A stretch of DNA of 44,068 bases from JAPLCX01 sp964460305 (GCA_964460305.1 CAYWRA010000009.1:1-44068), one strand, 5' to 3'; counted from the stretch's first letter, positions 1 to 8,205 are shown. The notes: generated by a model not told the origin, from the letters alone. Numbers and translations are program-made.

Positions 1-41
1 AAGATCCGGAGGATACGCTCTTTTACCCCTATACACAACTT

Positions 42-182
42 TCAGTTATATCTCTTCTTCTCACAGTAATCCCGCCTCTTATGATAAGCAGGCATCCTTT
101 CCGGTTCGCCATATTGTCTAACAACATCGGCTAGCAGGAATCCCGCTCTTTGTAATATGCGGAAATCCCATGCGTTATCCAT
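42..182 (-). CDS. possible small ORF, 46 aa, unknown
   Basis: An uninterrupted reading frame runs on the minus strand from an ATG at 182 to a TGA at 42-44. The product would be small, charged and rich in Arg, Lys and Tyr (it ends in CEKKRYN). There is no well-spaced Shine-Dalgarno: a GGGG run touches the start codon. It lies divergent from the toxin-antitoxin promoter at 211-239. I recognise no family. It may be chance, or the remnant of a gene cut by the window edge. Confidence 0.2.
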   Translation of the reverse strand: MDNAWDFRILQRAGFLLADVVRQYGEPERMPAYHKRRDYCEKKRYN

Positions 183-210
183 CCCCGTTATTCGTTCCAT
201 GAAATTACCA

Positions 211-239
211 TTGACTATACGTCACGTATAGTATACATT
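211..239 (+). promoter_or_regulatory. sigma70-type promoter of the toxin-antitoxin pair
   Basis: TTGACT at 211-216 is followed after exactly 17 bases by TACATT at 234-239. This gives a short leader of about 12-14 nt before the ATG at 259, with a GGGGA ribosome-binding site at 246-250. Confidence 0.6.
215..231. promoter_or_regulatory. palindromic operator candidate (7-3-7)
   Basis: CTATACG-TCA-CGTATAG is a perfect inverted repeat with 7-bp arms and a 3-nt spacer. It sits between the -35 and -10 of the promoter for the downstream pair. MqsA-type antitoxins are known to autorepress through short palindromes with a 3-nt spacer (family knowledge). That the HTH protein at 645-1241 binds this site is inferred. 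Confidence 0.6.
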
Positions 240-258
240 ATAAACGGGGATACACATA

Positions 259-648
259 ATGACGAATGGTGCGGTTATCTTATCCGGCTATGACGGGCTT
301 CCAGAGCAAAGCAAGGAGCAGGCTGAAGGGCTATTCAAGTGGATAGTGGAACGGGAAAGAACAAACTCGCAATACCGGGTGCGATTTAGTCCAGAGTTGA
401 GTAACTACTGTAGGCGAGGGTATCGCGGGCTTAACTATCAGAGAATACTGGCAATTGCACGGTCAGGTGCGGTTATCGACAAGAAGCCACCGACCGAAAA
501 GACAAGGGAATGGAGATATATCCTTCAGGGGGCTTCAGCGGGTAAAATATACAGAGAAAAATTTATGCTCATTTTCTCGTTTGAGAGTGAGAGGAGCGTT
601 GTGCTGATAACCTGCTATCCGGTCAAGAAGAAGGGAATTGCAAAATGA
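259..648 (+). CDS. DUF4258-like putative toxin of an MqsA-family pair
   Basis: A 129-aa cytoplasmic protein. The C-terminal half (about residues 60-126) has the alternating strand pattern of DUF4258 proteins: an SGxVI element, then a basic loop, then two strands ending in VVLITCYPVKKK. The family is weakly conserved, so the match rests on this pattern and on context. The next gene, a YgiT/MqsA-type zinc-finger plus HTH protein, starts inside its stop codon (ATGA overlap at 645-648). DUF4258 proteins are commonly encoded just upstream of such antitoxins. The likely role is a small toxin, perhaps an RNase-fold protein, neutralised by the downstream product; activity is not demonstrable from sequence. 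The start is supported by GGGGA at 246-250. Confidence 0.65.
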   Translation: MTNGAVILSGYDGLPEQSKEQAEGLFKWIVERERTNSQYRVRFSPELSNYCRRGYRGLNYQRILAIARSGAVIDKKPPTEKTREWRYILQGASAGKIYREKFMLIFSFESERSVVLITCYPVKKKGIAK

Positions 649-1241
649 AATGTCCTAAGTGTGAAGTTAGTCTGAAGAGAAAAAGGATAAACAATTATCA
701 TTTTCTTGAATCGGGCCTTTCTTATGTTTACCTTGGCTACATATTTGTGGACTACTGCGCGCGTCACAAAAATGTCGTCATTCCCGATATTCCGAAAATG
801 CAGGAACTCCTGGACGTCATTCTGGTGGATATCATATTGAATCCCCAACCCCTGAGCGGCGAGGACATTCGCTATTTGCGCCAGTCTACTGATATGACCC
901 AAGCTGGGCTCGCGGAGCTATTGGGTGTGACTGCCAACACCATCGCGAGATGGGAGCGGGATGAATTGAGTCCATCTGCGCCCATGGATTTGACCATCAA
1001 GAGGGCTATCCTCCCCAAGGCTGACAAGCACATTCTGTCTTTATTAAAGAGGAGGGTCAAACAGCTTATCGAGCAGGAAGTTACTTTTAGATCTGACCTG
1101 AAAGATTTCAGCAAAGCTTCCAGGAACGACCTTCGCTACTCATATCCGGCAAGGCCCATGGAAACAGTCCCGCAAGCTTTGAAACGGAGTAACAATCCAT
1201 TATTGGTCCAAGAAGAAGCGGCGGCGTATGCTTTTTGCTGA
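645..1241 (+). CDS. MqsA/YgiT-type zinc-finger HTH antitoxin and autorepressor
   Basis: A 198-aa protein with two visible parts. The N-terminus carries a zinc-binding CxxC (CPKC, residues 3-6); a second Cys appears in DYCARH. Residues about 65-110 form a classic HTH_3 domain (RYLRQSTDMTQAGLAELLGV, then TIARWERD). This is the architecture of MqsA antitoxins, which bind toxin through the zinc domain and DNA through the HTH. The C-terminal ~80 residues are longer than in typical MqsA and unassigned. Translation is coupled to the upstream gene by ATGA. It probably represses its own operon at the 215-231 palindrome. Confidence 0.8.
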   Translation: MKCPKCEVSLKRKRINNYHFLESGLSYVYLGYIFVDYCARHKNVVIPDIPKMQELLDVILVDIILNPQPLSGEDIRYLRQSTDMTQAGLAELLGVTANTIARWERDELSPSAPMDLTIKRAILPKADKHILSLLKRRVKQLIEQEVTFRSDLKDFSKASRNDLRYSYPARPMETVPQALKRSNNPLLVQEEAAAYAFC

Positions 1242-1263
1242 CTTCTGCGCCTCCAGAGCACAG

Positions 1264-1295
1264 AATCGGGGTCACTTATATAGGTGCCCCTGATT
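1264..1295. repeat. hairpin with GGGG/CCCC core, terminator-like or dispersed palindrome
   Basis: AATC-GGGG-T-CAC pairs with GTG-CCCC-T-GATT around a TATA-rich loop, with single-base bulges. It lies 22 bases after the antitoxin stop. No long T-run follows, so it may be a dispersed intergenic palindrome rather than a rho-independent terminator. Confidence 0.4.
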
Positions 1296-1363
1296 TAATG
1301 TGGTGAGACGGGTGTTAAGTTTCCCTTACAAGTGTAAAGTATAACGGTAGTCCCCCCCGCGAT

Positions 1364-1394
1364 TTGACAAGTGTCCTATTCTATGCAACATTAT
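1364..1394 (+). promoter_or_regulatory. possible promoter of the Ntn amidase gene
   Basis: A perfect -35 hexamer TTGACA (1364-1369) is followed 19 bases later by CATTAT (1389-1394). Spacing is long but acceptable. If used, the first TTG of the reading frame lies in the -35 box and cannot be the start codon. Confidence 0.35.
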
Positions 1395-2878
1395 ACCGGT
1401 GTTGCAATATCCCATTGCATCAATCCAGAACCAATGGAGGTGTTTGTACGCGAGGTTTCAAGCGCGTGTTGTGCGTTGCGGCGGCGGGGGCGGTCGTTTT
1501 TGCCGGCCGGAGCGCCTGGCCGTGTTCGGAGATGTTTCTTAACACCGAGTACAAGGTGTCCGCCCGTACGATGGACTTCTTTGTGCCGATGTTTCCCCAG
1601 ATGGTGCTAAGCCCCCGAGGCGTGGAGCGCACGGCATTGATGCCCTCGGAAAGCGATACGGGGCTGACCTGGACGGCCAAGTACGGGAGCGTGAACGTCT
1701 ATGCCTTCGGCCAGAACGTCTGCACCGACGGAGTGAACGAGCGCGGACTCTCCACCGCCATTCTATGGTGCGAGGATTCCAAATACCCGACCCATCCCTC
1801 CGTCCGCTCGCTCAGCATCAATTACTGGGCCCAGTATTTCCTGGATATGCACGACAACGTCGCCGAGGCGGTCGCCGACGCCCAGGACATCAAGATATAC
1901 AATCCCATTCAGCCGCTTATCCCAGTCGCACTCCACCTCGTGCTGCATGACAGGAACGGCGACAGCGCGGTCCTCGAATTCGACGGGTCGGGGAACCTCA
2001 CCGTGTATCGTCCCGGCTCCACCCCCACGGCATACAACGGCGTGATGACGAACGAGCCATTCTATCCGCAGCAGATCGCGAATCTCGCGAACTACAAGCC
2101 GTGGGGAGGGGGGCTGGATTTGCCTGGTGACGACGGGCCGGAATCCCGCTTCGTCCGCGGCTCGTATTGCCTTAAGCAGATGTACACGCCCACGGGCGAT
2201 CAGCAGGCCGTGGGGGCCGCTTTCCAGTTCATCCAGTATCTCGCGACCCCGTACATGCAGTCGATGGATCCCCCTCCATGGCCGACGCTCTGGACGACCG
2301 TGCGCGACCATACCGACATGACCTATTATTTCAACACGTTTATCAAGCCCGGAGTGCGCTACGCGTCCCTCGATTACCTCGATTTTACGGAAGGGCAGTC
2401 GATGAAGGCTCAGGGGTTGGATGACAGCGATGAAGGGGATGTGGGCGGGCGATTCCTGGCGATGGATTGCCATCCGAACGGCCTTAACAGCTACAAGCCT
2501 TTGTCGATCAATCCGTATAAGCTCTTTGCTTCATTCCCCTTCAACTATACGCTTTACCTCAGCCAGAGCATCACGAAGCCATTCGACCTCTACATCATTG
2601 CGACGGGCGCGGGCCGGACGTGGTCGATCTACCTCGACGGGGAGGTCGAGGAGGGGATACAGCCGGTCCTTGAAAACCAGCCAGGCGCCAAGGCCCCGAT
2701 ACTGCGCAGCGTGGCGCCCCAGGCGGTATTCCCCATAGGAGAGATCGGGAAGGAGGTCACATTCTACGTCGTCGCCGTTGAGGCTGGGAAGATCCCGCCC
2801 ATCCCATCCCTTGAGCAACTTTCGGGAGACACTCCTTATGTCATCTTCATGGATGCGGAGATGATGACTGTGAAGTGA
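1364..2878 (+). CDS. exported choloylglycine hydrolase / penicillin acylase family Ntn amidase
   Basis: The open frame is 504 aa. Mature protein begins at Cys54 (WP|CSEMF), the usual autocatalytic N-terminal nucleophile of bile-salt hydrolase / penicillin V acylase enzymes (PF02275). It is followed by the family's ARTMDF motif (Arg and Asp of the active site), a TNEPFYP segment (oxyanion Asn) and an ESRFVRGSY segment (catalytic Arg). Residues before Cys54 form a signal peptide with a basic GFKR n-region and an Ala/Val-rich core. The C-terminal ~100 residues look like an added beta domain. Predicted role: hydrolysis of linear amides outside the cytoplasm; substrate unknown. The start is uncertain: TTG1364 lies in a promoter-like box, while a strong GGAGG (1436-1440) precedes an in-frame ACG at 1448. 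Confidence 0.8.
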   Translation: MTSVLFYATLYRCCNIPLHQSRTNGGVCTRGFKRVLCVAAAGAVVFAGRSAWPCSEMFLNTEYKVSARTMDFFVPMFPQMVLSPRGVERTALMPSESDTGLTWTAKYGSVNVYAFGQNVCTDGVNERGLSTAILWCEDSKYPTHPSVRSLSINYWAQYFLDMHDNVAEAVADAQDIKIYNPIQPLIPVALHLVLHDRNGDSAVLEFDGSGNLTVYRPGSTPTAYNGVMTNEPFYPQQIANLANYKPWGGGLDLPGDDGPESRFVRGSYCLKQMYTPTGDQQAVGAAFQFIQYLATPYMQSMDPPPWPTLWTTVRDHTDMTYYFNTFIKPGVRYASLDYLDFTEGQSMKAQGLDDSDEGDVGGRFLAMDCHPNGLNSYKPLSINPYKLFASFPFNYTLYLSQSITKPFDLYIIATGAGRTWSIYLDGEVEEGIQPVLENQPGAKAPILRSVAPQAVFPIGEIGKEVTFYVVAVEAGKIPPIPSLEQLSGDTPYVIFMDAEMMTVK

Positions 2879-2938
2879 AGCGGCGGGACGAATAAGAGCG
2901 CAATATTTTGCGGGCTAGAGAGTTGCGTACAACGTCTA

Positions 2939-3676
2939 CTAGTAGGCGTATAGCTTTCCGTAGGGGCGGTGGCTTAAGGGAACGTATTTGCTGAAGCGCG
3001 ATCTCAGTATGGATTGCGCTTCCGCAATGCCGAACGTTTTGCAGAAATCGCCGATTTTATTTTGGAGCAGCGAGTGGTCTTCCTTCGTGAGCGAGACCTT
3101 GCGAATCTCTTTCCCGAGTTGCTCGTCGTCTAACTTGCCCCGGACGTAGATGGCTCCACCGTGGGCCCCGCTCCCGACCCCGAAGCCGGTAGGTTGGCCC
3201 CCGCCGCCGTCAAGTGCCAGGACCACGATGATCCCCCCCGCCATGTATTCTCCGAGAAAATCTTTCACCGTCCCGCCGATGATGATTGTGGGGACGAGGT
3301 CCCTGAATGCCTTCATGTGGATCCCCACGCGGTAGCCGGCATCGTCGCGGATGAGGAGTTCACCGCCCCGCATCCCATAGGCGAGGACGTCGCCCGCGTG
3401 GCCGTGGATGGCGATGCGCCCCTTGTTCATCGTGTTTGCGATGGCGTCCTGGCCGTTCCCGAACACCTCGATCCTCGGCCCATCCATGAAAGCCCCAAGG
3501 TCGTTCCCCGGGATGCCGCGGATCTTCATCGTGACGTCGTTTTTGACGCCGGCGCATATGTAGCGGTGACCGTTCACGTGGTCGAGCGCGATCTCCCGCT
3601 CGCCGTGCTCGATCGCGCGATGGATCGCCTCGTTGAGGAGGCGATAGTTCATTTCCGAAGCATTTATGCGGATCAT
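2939..3676 (-). CDS. glutamate synthase GXGXG domain subunit (GltB3-like)
   Basis: A 245-aa soluble protein consisting only of the C-terminal right-handed beta-helix domain of glutamate synthase alpha. The repeated G-xx-G-xxx-G pattern is visible in GNGQDAIANTMNKG, GHAGDVLAYGMRGG and DDAGYRVG. In glutamate synthase this domain is structural, bridging the amidotransferase and FMN domains. It is the last gene of the minus-strand operon, 104 bp beyond the oxidoreductase stop. I chose ATG3676 (MIRINASEMN) because upstream codons are encoded by intergenic repeat. It ends with tandem TAG stops, which matters for the amber codon at 30811. Confidence 0.88.
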   Translation of the reverse strand: MIRINASEMNYRLLNEAIHRAIEHGEREIALDHVNGHRYICAGVKNDVTMKIRGIPGNDLGAFMDGPRIEVFGNGQDAIANTMNKGRIAIHGHAGDVLAYGMRGGELLIRDDAGYRVGIHMKAFRDLVPTIIIGGTVKDFLGEYMAGGIIVVLALDGGGGQPTGFGVGSGAHGGAIYVRGKLDDEQLGKEIRKVSLTKEDHSLLQNKIGDFCKTFGIAEAQSILRSRFSKYVPLSHRPYGKLYAY

Positions 3677-3679
3677 TTT

Positions 3680-3760
3680 AAATCCCAAATCCCAATATTG
3701 ATGTGCAACCACACCCCGTCCCAAAGGGATCCCTTCGGGAAAGGGGCCCCGTTGGGGCGC
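3680..3760. repeat. intergenic palindrome cluster (AAATCCCAA family plus G-run palindromes)
   Basis: This 104-bp operon spacer holds a copy of the element also seen at 8206-8245 and 14626-14716 (AAATCCCAA...CCAATATTGA). It also contains a perfect 12-bp palindrome AAGGGATCCCTT (3723-3734) and a nearby GGGGCCCC. The same AAGGGGCCCCTT theme recurs near 14738 and 20350. It probably represents dispersed REP-like sequence rather than a gene-specific regulator. Confidence 0.5.
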
Positions 3761-3780
3761 TCTATCCGTACCATCCGCGG

Positions 3781-5067
3781 TTACACCTCGAGTGGTGAAA
3801 TGTGCTTCGCCCGGTGCTGCTTGGGCACGTAGATGTAGCCGAAATTCTCTTTGAGGAGCTCCTCCTTGAAAGGGCTCACGTCCACCTTATCCAACATAAG
3901 CCCCGACAGGATACCCGCCCGCTCGATCTCGCCCAGAAAAATGGCTCCCCTGATCCGGTTGTCCTGAAGGATGATTTTTTTATAGGCGTTTGAGGTCTTG
4001 GAACGCACCACTATTGCTTCGGTCGTGCCCTCATCCGTTACAGTGTCTCCGAACGCAATGAGAGGGAGCCCGAACACCTCCATGGAGTTCATCGGGATCC
4101 GCCCTTTATAGGCCGTATCCCCTCCCGCCATGTTCGTCCCCGCAACGGTCCCTTGTTCGTAAGCGATCGGCCAGATCGGGATGTTTTTACGCCCCCCCGC
4201 GAGCATGGCAGCCTCAGTCACGTCGCCCGCCGCGTAGACGTCCTCAACCGAGGTCTCCATGCGGGGGTTTACGATGATCCCCACGTTTGTCTTGATGCGA
4301 GTGTCGCGGCAGAGCTCAAGGCGGGGCTTTACACCGACGGCGACCACGATGATGCTGCAGGGGATTTCCTCTCCGCTCTCAAGCACCACGGCGCTTACGG
4401 CCGTCCCTTTTCTCTTAATCTCGACTACGCGGCTGGAAAGCACTAGCCTGACCCCGCTCCGCCTGATGTTGGCGGCGACGATTTTTCCAGCCTCGGCGTC
4501 GAGCATGGAGGGAAGGGGGCGGTTGGCCAGCTCCACCACCGTCACCTTCGCTCCGAGGGCTTTCAGCCCCTCTGCGGCCTTGATCCCTATAAAGCCGGAG
4601 CCGATCACTACCGCCTTCTGCTTTTTTCTGACGTTTTTAAGAAGGGAATCAGCGTCGGCCAGGGTGGTGAAGGTATAGACGTGTGGGCCGTCAATGCCGG
4701 GAATCGGCGGGATGACCGGTTCCGCGCCCGGGGTAAGCAGCAGCTTCTCATATGAGATCCGCTCGTTCTTTTCGGTGATGATAAGCCGTTCTCGAGTCTT
4801 GAGCGATCGAACGATTCCCGACAACACCGTCACCTTCAACTTCCAGTAATATTCTTTGGGGCGCAGACGGATATGTTCTTCATCCACGCGGCCCTCGAGG
4901 CAATACGAAATGAGCGGCCTAGAGTATGTCTCTCGCATCTCACGGTCGATGACGAGGATCGGGCGTTCGCTGTCGTGCTCGCGGATCGCATCGATCGCGG
5001 CGACGGCCGCAATCGAATTTCCGACGATTACGTAAGGATACCCGTTACTTTTCATTTCGCTCTTCAT
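3781..5067 (-). CDS. FAD/NAD(P)-dependent oxidoreductase of the glutamate synthase cluster
   Basis: A 428-aa pyridine nucleotide-disulfide oxidoreductase of the NADH oxidase / rubredoxin reductase / NirB N-terminal type. Near the N-terminus YVIVGNSIAAVAA is the FAD-binding loop; VVIGSGFIGIKAAE is the second Rossmann loop for NAD(P)H; VYAAGDVTE is the C-terminal FAD motif. It lacks the N-terminal Fe-S extension of classical GltD, and the separate ferredoxin-like protein upstream would supply that. Likely job: feed electrons from NAD(P)H to the FMN subunit. Starts at 5067 and 5055 both overlap the upstream stop (5045); AAGAG precedes 5055. Confidence 0.85.
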   Translation of the reverse strand: MKSEMKSNGYPYVIVGNSIAAVAAIDAIREHDSERPILVIDREMRETYSRPLISYCLEGRVDEEHIRLRPKEYYWKLKVTVLSGIVRSLKTRERLIITEKNERISYEKLLLTPGAEPVIPPIPGIDGPHVYTFTTLADADSLLKNVRKKQKAVVIGSGFIGIKAAEGLKALGAKVTVVELANRPLPSMLDAEAGKIVAANIRRSGVRLVLSSRVVEIKRKGTAVSAVVLESGEEIPCSIIVVAVGVKPRLELCRDTRIKTNVGIIVNPRMETSVEDVYAAGDVTEAAMLAGGRKNIPIWPIAYEQGTVAGTNMAGGDTAYKGRIPMNSMEVFGLPLIAFGDTVTDEGTTEAIVVRSKTSNAYKKIILQDNRIRGAIFLGEIERAGILSGLMLDKVDVSPFKEELLKENFGYIYVPKQHRAKHISPLEV

Positions 5068-5494
5068 AGACGAGTGCCTCGTTAGGGCATGAGACGACGC
5101 ATATCGGCACGTTTCTGTCCGGGCAGAGGTCGCATTTGGTTGCAACCTTCCGCTCTTTGACGTCCCGTACGATCACGCCGAAGGGGCAGACCATGATGCA
5201 CGACCAGCAGCCCACACAGCGGTCCGCGTCATTCATCACGGCGCCGGTTTTCTTGTCCCTGTGCATGCTTCCGCTGATGCACGCGCCGATGCAGGGGGCC
5301 TCTTCGCAGTGCCTGCATGGCAGCGCGAACGAGAGCGGCCCCTCCTGCTCGACGATAAGCCTGGGTACGGCGCGGGGAAATTCTTCTTTGTACGCCTTGA
5401 TTATCTTCTTCGACCGGGAATGCTCCACGAGGCAGTGGATTTCGCACAGCCTGCACCCCATGCAGTATTCCTCACGAACGTATATTCTTTTCAT
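5045..5494 (-). CDS. 4Fe-4S electron-transfer protein (HycB/DMSO reductase B-like)
   Basis: A 149-aa ferredoxin with four cysteine clusters in order: CMGCRLCEIHC, CRHCEEAPCIGAC, CVGCWSCIMVC and CDLCPDRNVPICVVSC. This is the four-cluster arrangement of HycB/NarH-like subunits. It sits between the FMN subunit and the oxidoreductase, overlapping the latter, so it most likely relays electrons between them. ATG5494 (MKRIYVREEYC) is preferred over the upstream in-frame start because the first cluster begins soon after it. Confidence 0.88.
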   Translation of the reverse strand: MKRIYVREEYCMGCRLCEIHCLVEHSRSKKIIKAYKEEFPRAVPRLIVEQEGPLSFALPCRHCEEAPCIGACISGSMHRDKKTGAVMNDADRCVGCWSCIMVCPFGVIVRDVKERKVATKCDLCPDRNVPICVVSCPNEALVYEERNEK

Positions 5495-5545
5495 GATTGG
5501 GTGTGTCCTTTGCCACGAAGCCAACCCGCCGTAACGGCGCGCTGC

Positions 5546-7063
5546 CTACAACGATTCACCGGCGGGCTTGACCCCGAGAATGTCCAGTTCCTCTCGCGAT
5601 AATCCTATTCCCCTTAAGCGCAGCCGATTGCCACGGAGCGATTCTATGGCGTTTGCCCCCATCCCCCCGAGCATCTCCTTGATCTCCAGGCTCCACGCCC
5701 GGATGAGATTGGTGAGGCGCCGGACGGCGATCTCGGGATTGAGCCTCTTGACGAGATAGGGATCCTGCGTTGCTATGCCCCAGTTGCACTTCCCCGTGTA
5801 GCAGCGCTGGCACATGTGGCACCCTATGGAAATCACGGCGGCGGTCGCGATATACACCGCGTCCGCTCCGAGAGCGATCGCCTTGACGACGTCCGCGCTG
5901 TTGCGTATGCCGCCGGCGGCGATGATCGAGGCCTCGTTGCGTATCCCCTCGCGCCTCAGCCTCTCATCCACCGATGCTAGCGCGAGGGCGATGGGAAGCC
6001 CGACATTGTCCCTGATCCTCGTGGGCGCGGCGCCCGTGCCCCCGCGGAGGCCGTCGATGGCGATTATGTCCGCCCCCGCGCGCACCATCCCGCTCGCGAT
6101 CGCCGCGATGTTGTGGACCGCGGCGACCTTCACGATGATGGGCTTGCGATACCGCGTCGCCTCTTTGAGCGCCGCGACTAGCTGTGCGAGGTCTTCGATG
6201 GAATAGATGTCGTGATGGGGAGCGGGGGAGAGGGCGTCGGTCCCTTCCGGAATCATGCGGGTTTCAGAGATGGCCCGATCGACCTTTTCGCCTGGCAAGT
6301 GCCCGCCGATGCCGGGCTTCGCCCCTTGTCCGATCTTGATCTCTATAGCCGCCCCCGATTCGAGGTAGTCTTTGTGTACGCCGAACCTTCCCGACGCGAC
6401 CTGCACGATGGTGTTTTTCCCATACCGGTAGAGGTCCTTGTGCAGGCCGCCCTCTCCGGTGTTATAGAACGTGCCGCACTGCTCCGCGGTCCTTGCGAGC
6501 GCCAGGCAGGCGTTATAGCTTATCGCGCCGTATGACATGGCGGAAAAGAGGATCGGGGTTTCGAGCTCCAGTTGCGGCATGAGCATCGTTTCGAGCGAAG
6601 GGGTTCCTTTTTTGTGCGAGAGAGAAACCGCCCTGGGCTTTCGCCCGAGAAACGTTTTCAACTCCATCGGCTCTCTGAGAGGATCGATGGACGGGTTCGT
6701 CACCTGGCTGGCATCGAGGAGAAGGTTGTCCCAGTATATTTTGTGCGGTACGTCGCTCCCCATGCCCGATAGGAGGAGCCCGCCCGTCTCCGCCTGCTTG
6801 TAGATATCTTCAATCGTCCGCGCAGTCCAATATGCATGGGGGCGATACTGGCGGGGATGCTCGGCTACGACCAACGCCTGCGTCGGGCATAGGGTCGCGC
6901 AGCGCTGGCAACCCACGCACCGCAGGCTCTCCGTGGTCACCCGTCCGTCCGCCGGGTCGTACGTGTGCGACTCGAACGCGCATTGCCGTACGCACACCTC
7001 GCAGTGGATGCATCGCTCTTCGTCGCGAGTGACGTGGAATTCGGGCTGCAAAAACGATTTCAT
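5546..7063 (-). CDS. glutamate synthase FMN-binding subunit with N-terminal ferredoxin domain (GltB2-like)
   Basis: A 505-aa protein. N-terminal two 4Fe-4S motifs (CIHCEVCVRQC, CVGCQRCATLC) precede the glutamate synthase TIM barrel: a GGLHKD region, the IGQGAKPGIGG loop, DGLRGGTGAAP (FMN phosphate) and the CHMCQRC...C cysteines of the 3Fe-4S site. The barrel converts 2-oxoglutarate plus ammonia to glutamate with electrons from the Fe-S chain. This is the archaeal/Thermotoga-like stand-alone form rather than the large proteobacterial GltB. ATG7063 overlaps the upstream stop (7060-7062) as ATGA, which fixes the start and implies coupled translation. Confidence 0.92.
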   Translation of the reverse strand: MKSFLQPEFHVTRDEERCIHCEVCVRQCAFESHTYDPADGRVTTESLRCVGCQRCATLCPTQALVVAEHPRQYRPHAYWTARTIEDIYKQAETGGLLLSGMGSDVPHKIYWDNLLLDASQVTNPSIDPLREPMELKTFLGRKPRAVSLSHKKGTPSLETMLMPQLELETPILFSAMSYGAISYNACLALARTAEQCGTFYNTGEGGLHKDLYRYGKNTIVQVASGRFGVHKDYLESGAAIEIKIGQGAKPGIGGHLPGEKVDRAISETRMIPEGTDALSPAPHHDIYSIEDLAQLVAALKEATRYRKPIIVKVAAVHNIAAIASGMVRAGADIIAIDGLRGGTGAAPTRIRDNVGLPIALALASVDERLRREGIRNEASIIAAGGIRNSADVVKAIALGADAVYIATAAVISIGCHMCQRCYTGKCNWGIATQDPYLVKRLNPEIAVRRLTNLIRAWSLEIKEMLGGMGANAIESLRGNRLRLRGIGLSREELDILGVKPAGESL

Positions 7064-8172
7064 GTTTTTCCAATCGTAAATATCACCGGCTCTCCCGCTG
7101 CGGGCGACCAGACCCGATCGGGAGCCGGGCAGACGGCGTTTATTGCGCACTCCTCGCTGGCAAGAAAACAGCGCGATCCCGCTCTAGCCGCGATGAGCGG
7201 CCTCAGCTTGATTCGGTCGGCGAGTCCGACCATTCCCCCAGGGTGGGCAAGAATGAGCGCTGAGGGGCCGTTGATCATCGAGCTCCCGTATACGATCCTG
7301 AGAGTTTTGTAGAGGTCCCTTTCCCGAACCGGCATCCGCTCGATCCGATCCCAGAGGGGTGGAGCGAGTACCGTACAGGCGATATCGACCGGCAGGCGGT
7401 GCCTTCGCAGCAGCAGGTCAAACATGTAAAGTATCGCCTCCGAGTCGGTCTGGAGCATGAGCCGGTACCCGAACTCCTCCAGATAGCGCTTGTTGGTGCC
7501 GTATGAAGAAATTTCGCCGTTATGCACGAGGGAGTACCCAAGAAGCCCGAACGGGTGCGCGCCCCCCCACCAGCCGGGCGTATTCGTCGGGAACCTGCCG
7601 TGCGCGATCCAAATGTCCGCGTTATACTCGTCGACGCGGTAGAACTGCCCGATCTGCTCCGGGTAGCCGACTCCCTTGAACACCCCCATGTTTTTCCCGG
7701 AGGAGACTATAAACGCCCCTTTGATGAACTCGTTCACCTCCATTACCACCATCATCACGATGTCGTCGTCGCTCAACTCATAATAACGCTCACGGGTCTC
7801 AGGATGGATCCGTAAGAAATATCTCCATAAGATGGGGCGTTTCACCACTTCCTTGACGTGGGCGGTGGGGATTTCCTCCTCGCCGACGATCTCGAAGCAT
7901 TTCTTGAGCGCCGCCTCCGTCTGCTGCTTGGCCTCGTCGAAATCATACATGAGGTGGAAACAGTAATCGTCCCTGTGGCGCGGATAGATCCCATAACCGG
8001 CGAAGCCGCCGCCGAGGCCGTTCGATCGGTCGTGCATCACGGCGATCAGACGGATGATGTCGGCGCCCGGGATCGTCGCACCGCAAGCGTCCATGATTCC
8101 CCCGATCGAGCAGCCTGAAGGGATCCGCTCGTCGGGCTCTTTTATGCTTCTGGGAAAAATAGGATTTCTCAT
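7060..8172 (-). CDS. class II glutamine amidotransferase subunit of split glutamate synthase (GltB1-like)
   Basis: A 370-aa Ntn-type glutaminase domain. The likely nucleophile is Cys21 (SGCSIGG), preceded by a 20-residue leader that would need removal. Downstream are the family landmarks HGRFPTNTPG (substrate-binding Arg), LVHNGEISSYG and QTDSEAIL (Asp). It would release ammonia from glutamine for the FMN subunit, with which it is translationally coupled. It is the first gene of the operon, which runs five genes on the minus strand. ATG8172 is chosen because a TATAAT lies 13 nt upstream and earlier codons lie in repeat sequence. Confidence 0.88.
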   Translation of the reverse strand: MRNPIFPRSIKEPDERIPSGCSIGGIMDACGATIPGADIIRLIAVMHDRSNGLGGGFAGYGIYPRHRDDYCFHLMYDFDEAKQQTEAALKKCFEIVGEEEIPTAHVKEVVKRPILWRYFLRIHPETRERYYELSDDDIVMMVVMEVNEFIKGAFIVSSGKNMGVFKGVGYPEQIGQFYRVDEYNADIWIAHGRFPTNTPGWWGGAHPFGLLGYSLVHNGEISSYGTNKRYLEEFGYRLMLQTDSEAILYMFDLLLRRHRLPVDIACTVLAPPLWDRIERMPVRERDLYKTLRIVYGSSMINGPSALILAHPGGMVGLADRIKLRPLIAARAGSRCFLASEECAINAVCPAPDRVWSPAAGEPVIFTIGKT

Positions 8173-8185
8173 GGGTGAAACGTAA

Positions 8186-8191
8186 ATTATA
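8186..8191 (-). promoter_or_regulatory. -10 element of the glutamate synthase operon
   Basis: On the minus strand TATAAT occupies 8191-8186, 13 nt before ATG8172. A weak -35 (TTGGGA) is possible at 8216-8211 with 19-nt spacing. No Shine-Dalgarno is evident, so the transcript would have a very short leader. Confidence 0.4.
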
Positions 8192-8205
8192 GCAAAATAT
8201 TCTAC

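Noticed and set aside
1763..2473. 236-codon minus-strand ORF opposite the Ntn amidase.
   Set aside because: The amidase on the plus strand has catalytic motifs throughout this interval; the antisense product has no recognisable features.
3161..3832. 223-codon plus-strand ORF opposite the GXGXG subunit.
   Set aside because: It is the complement of a well-supported gene and runs into intergenic palindromes; no start signal or family match.
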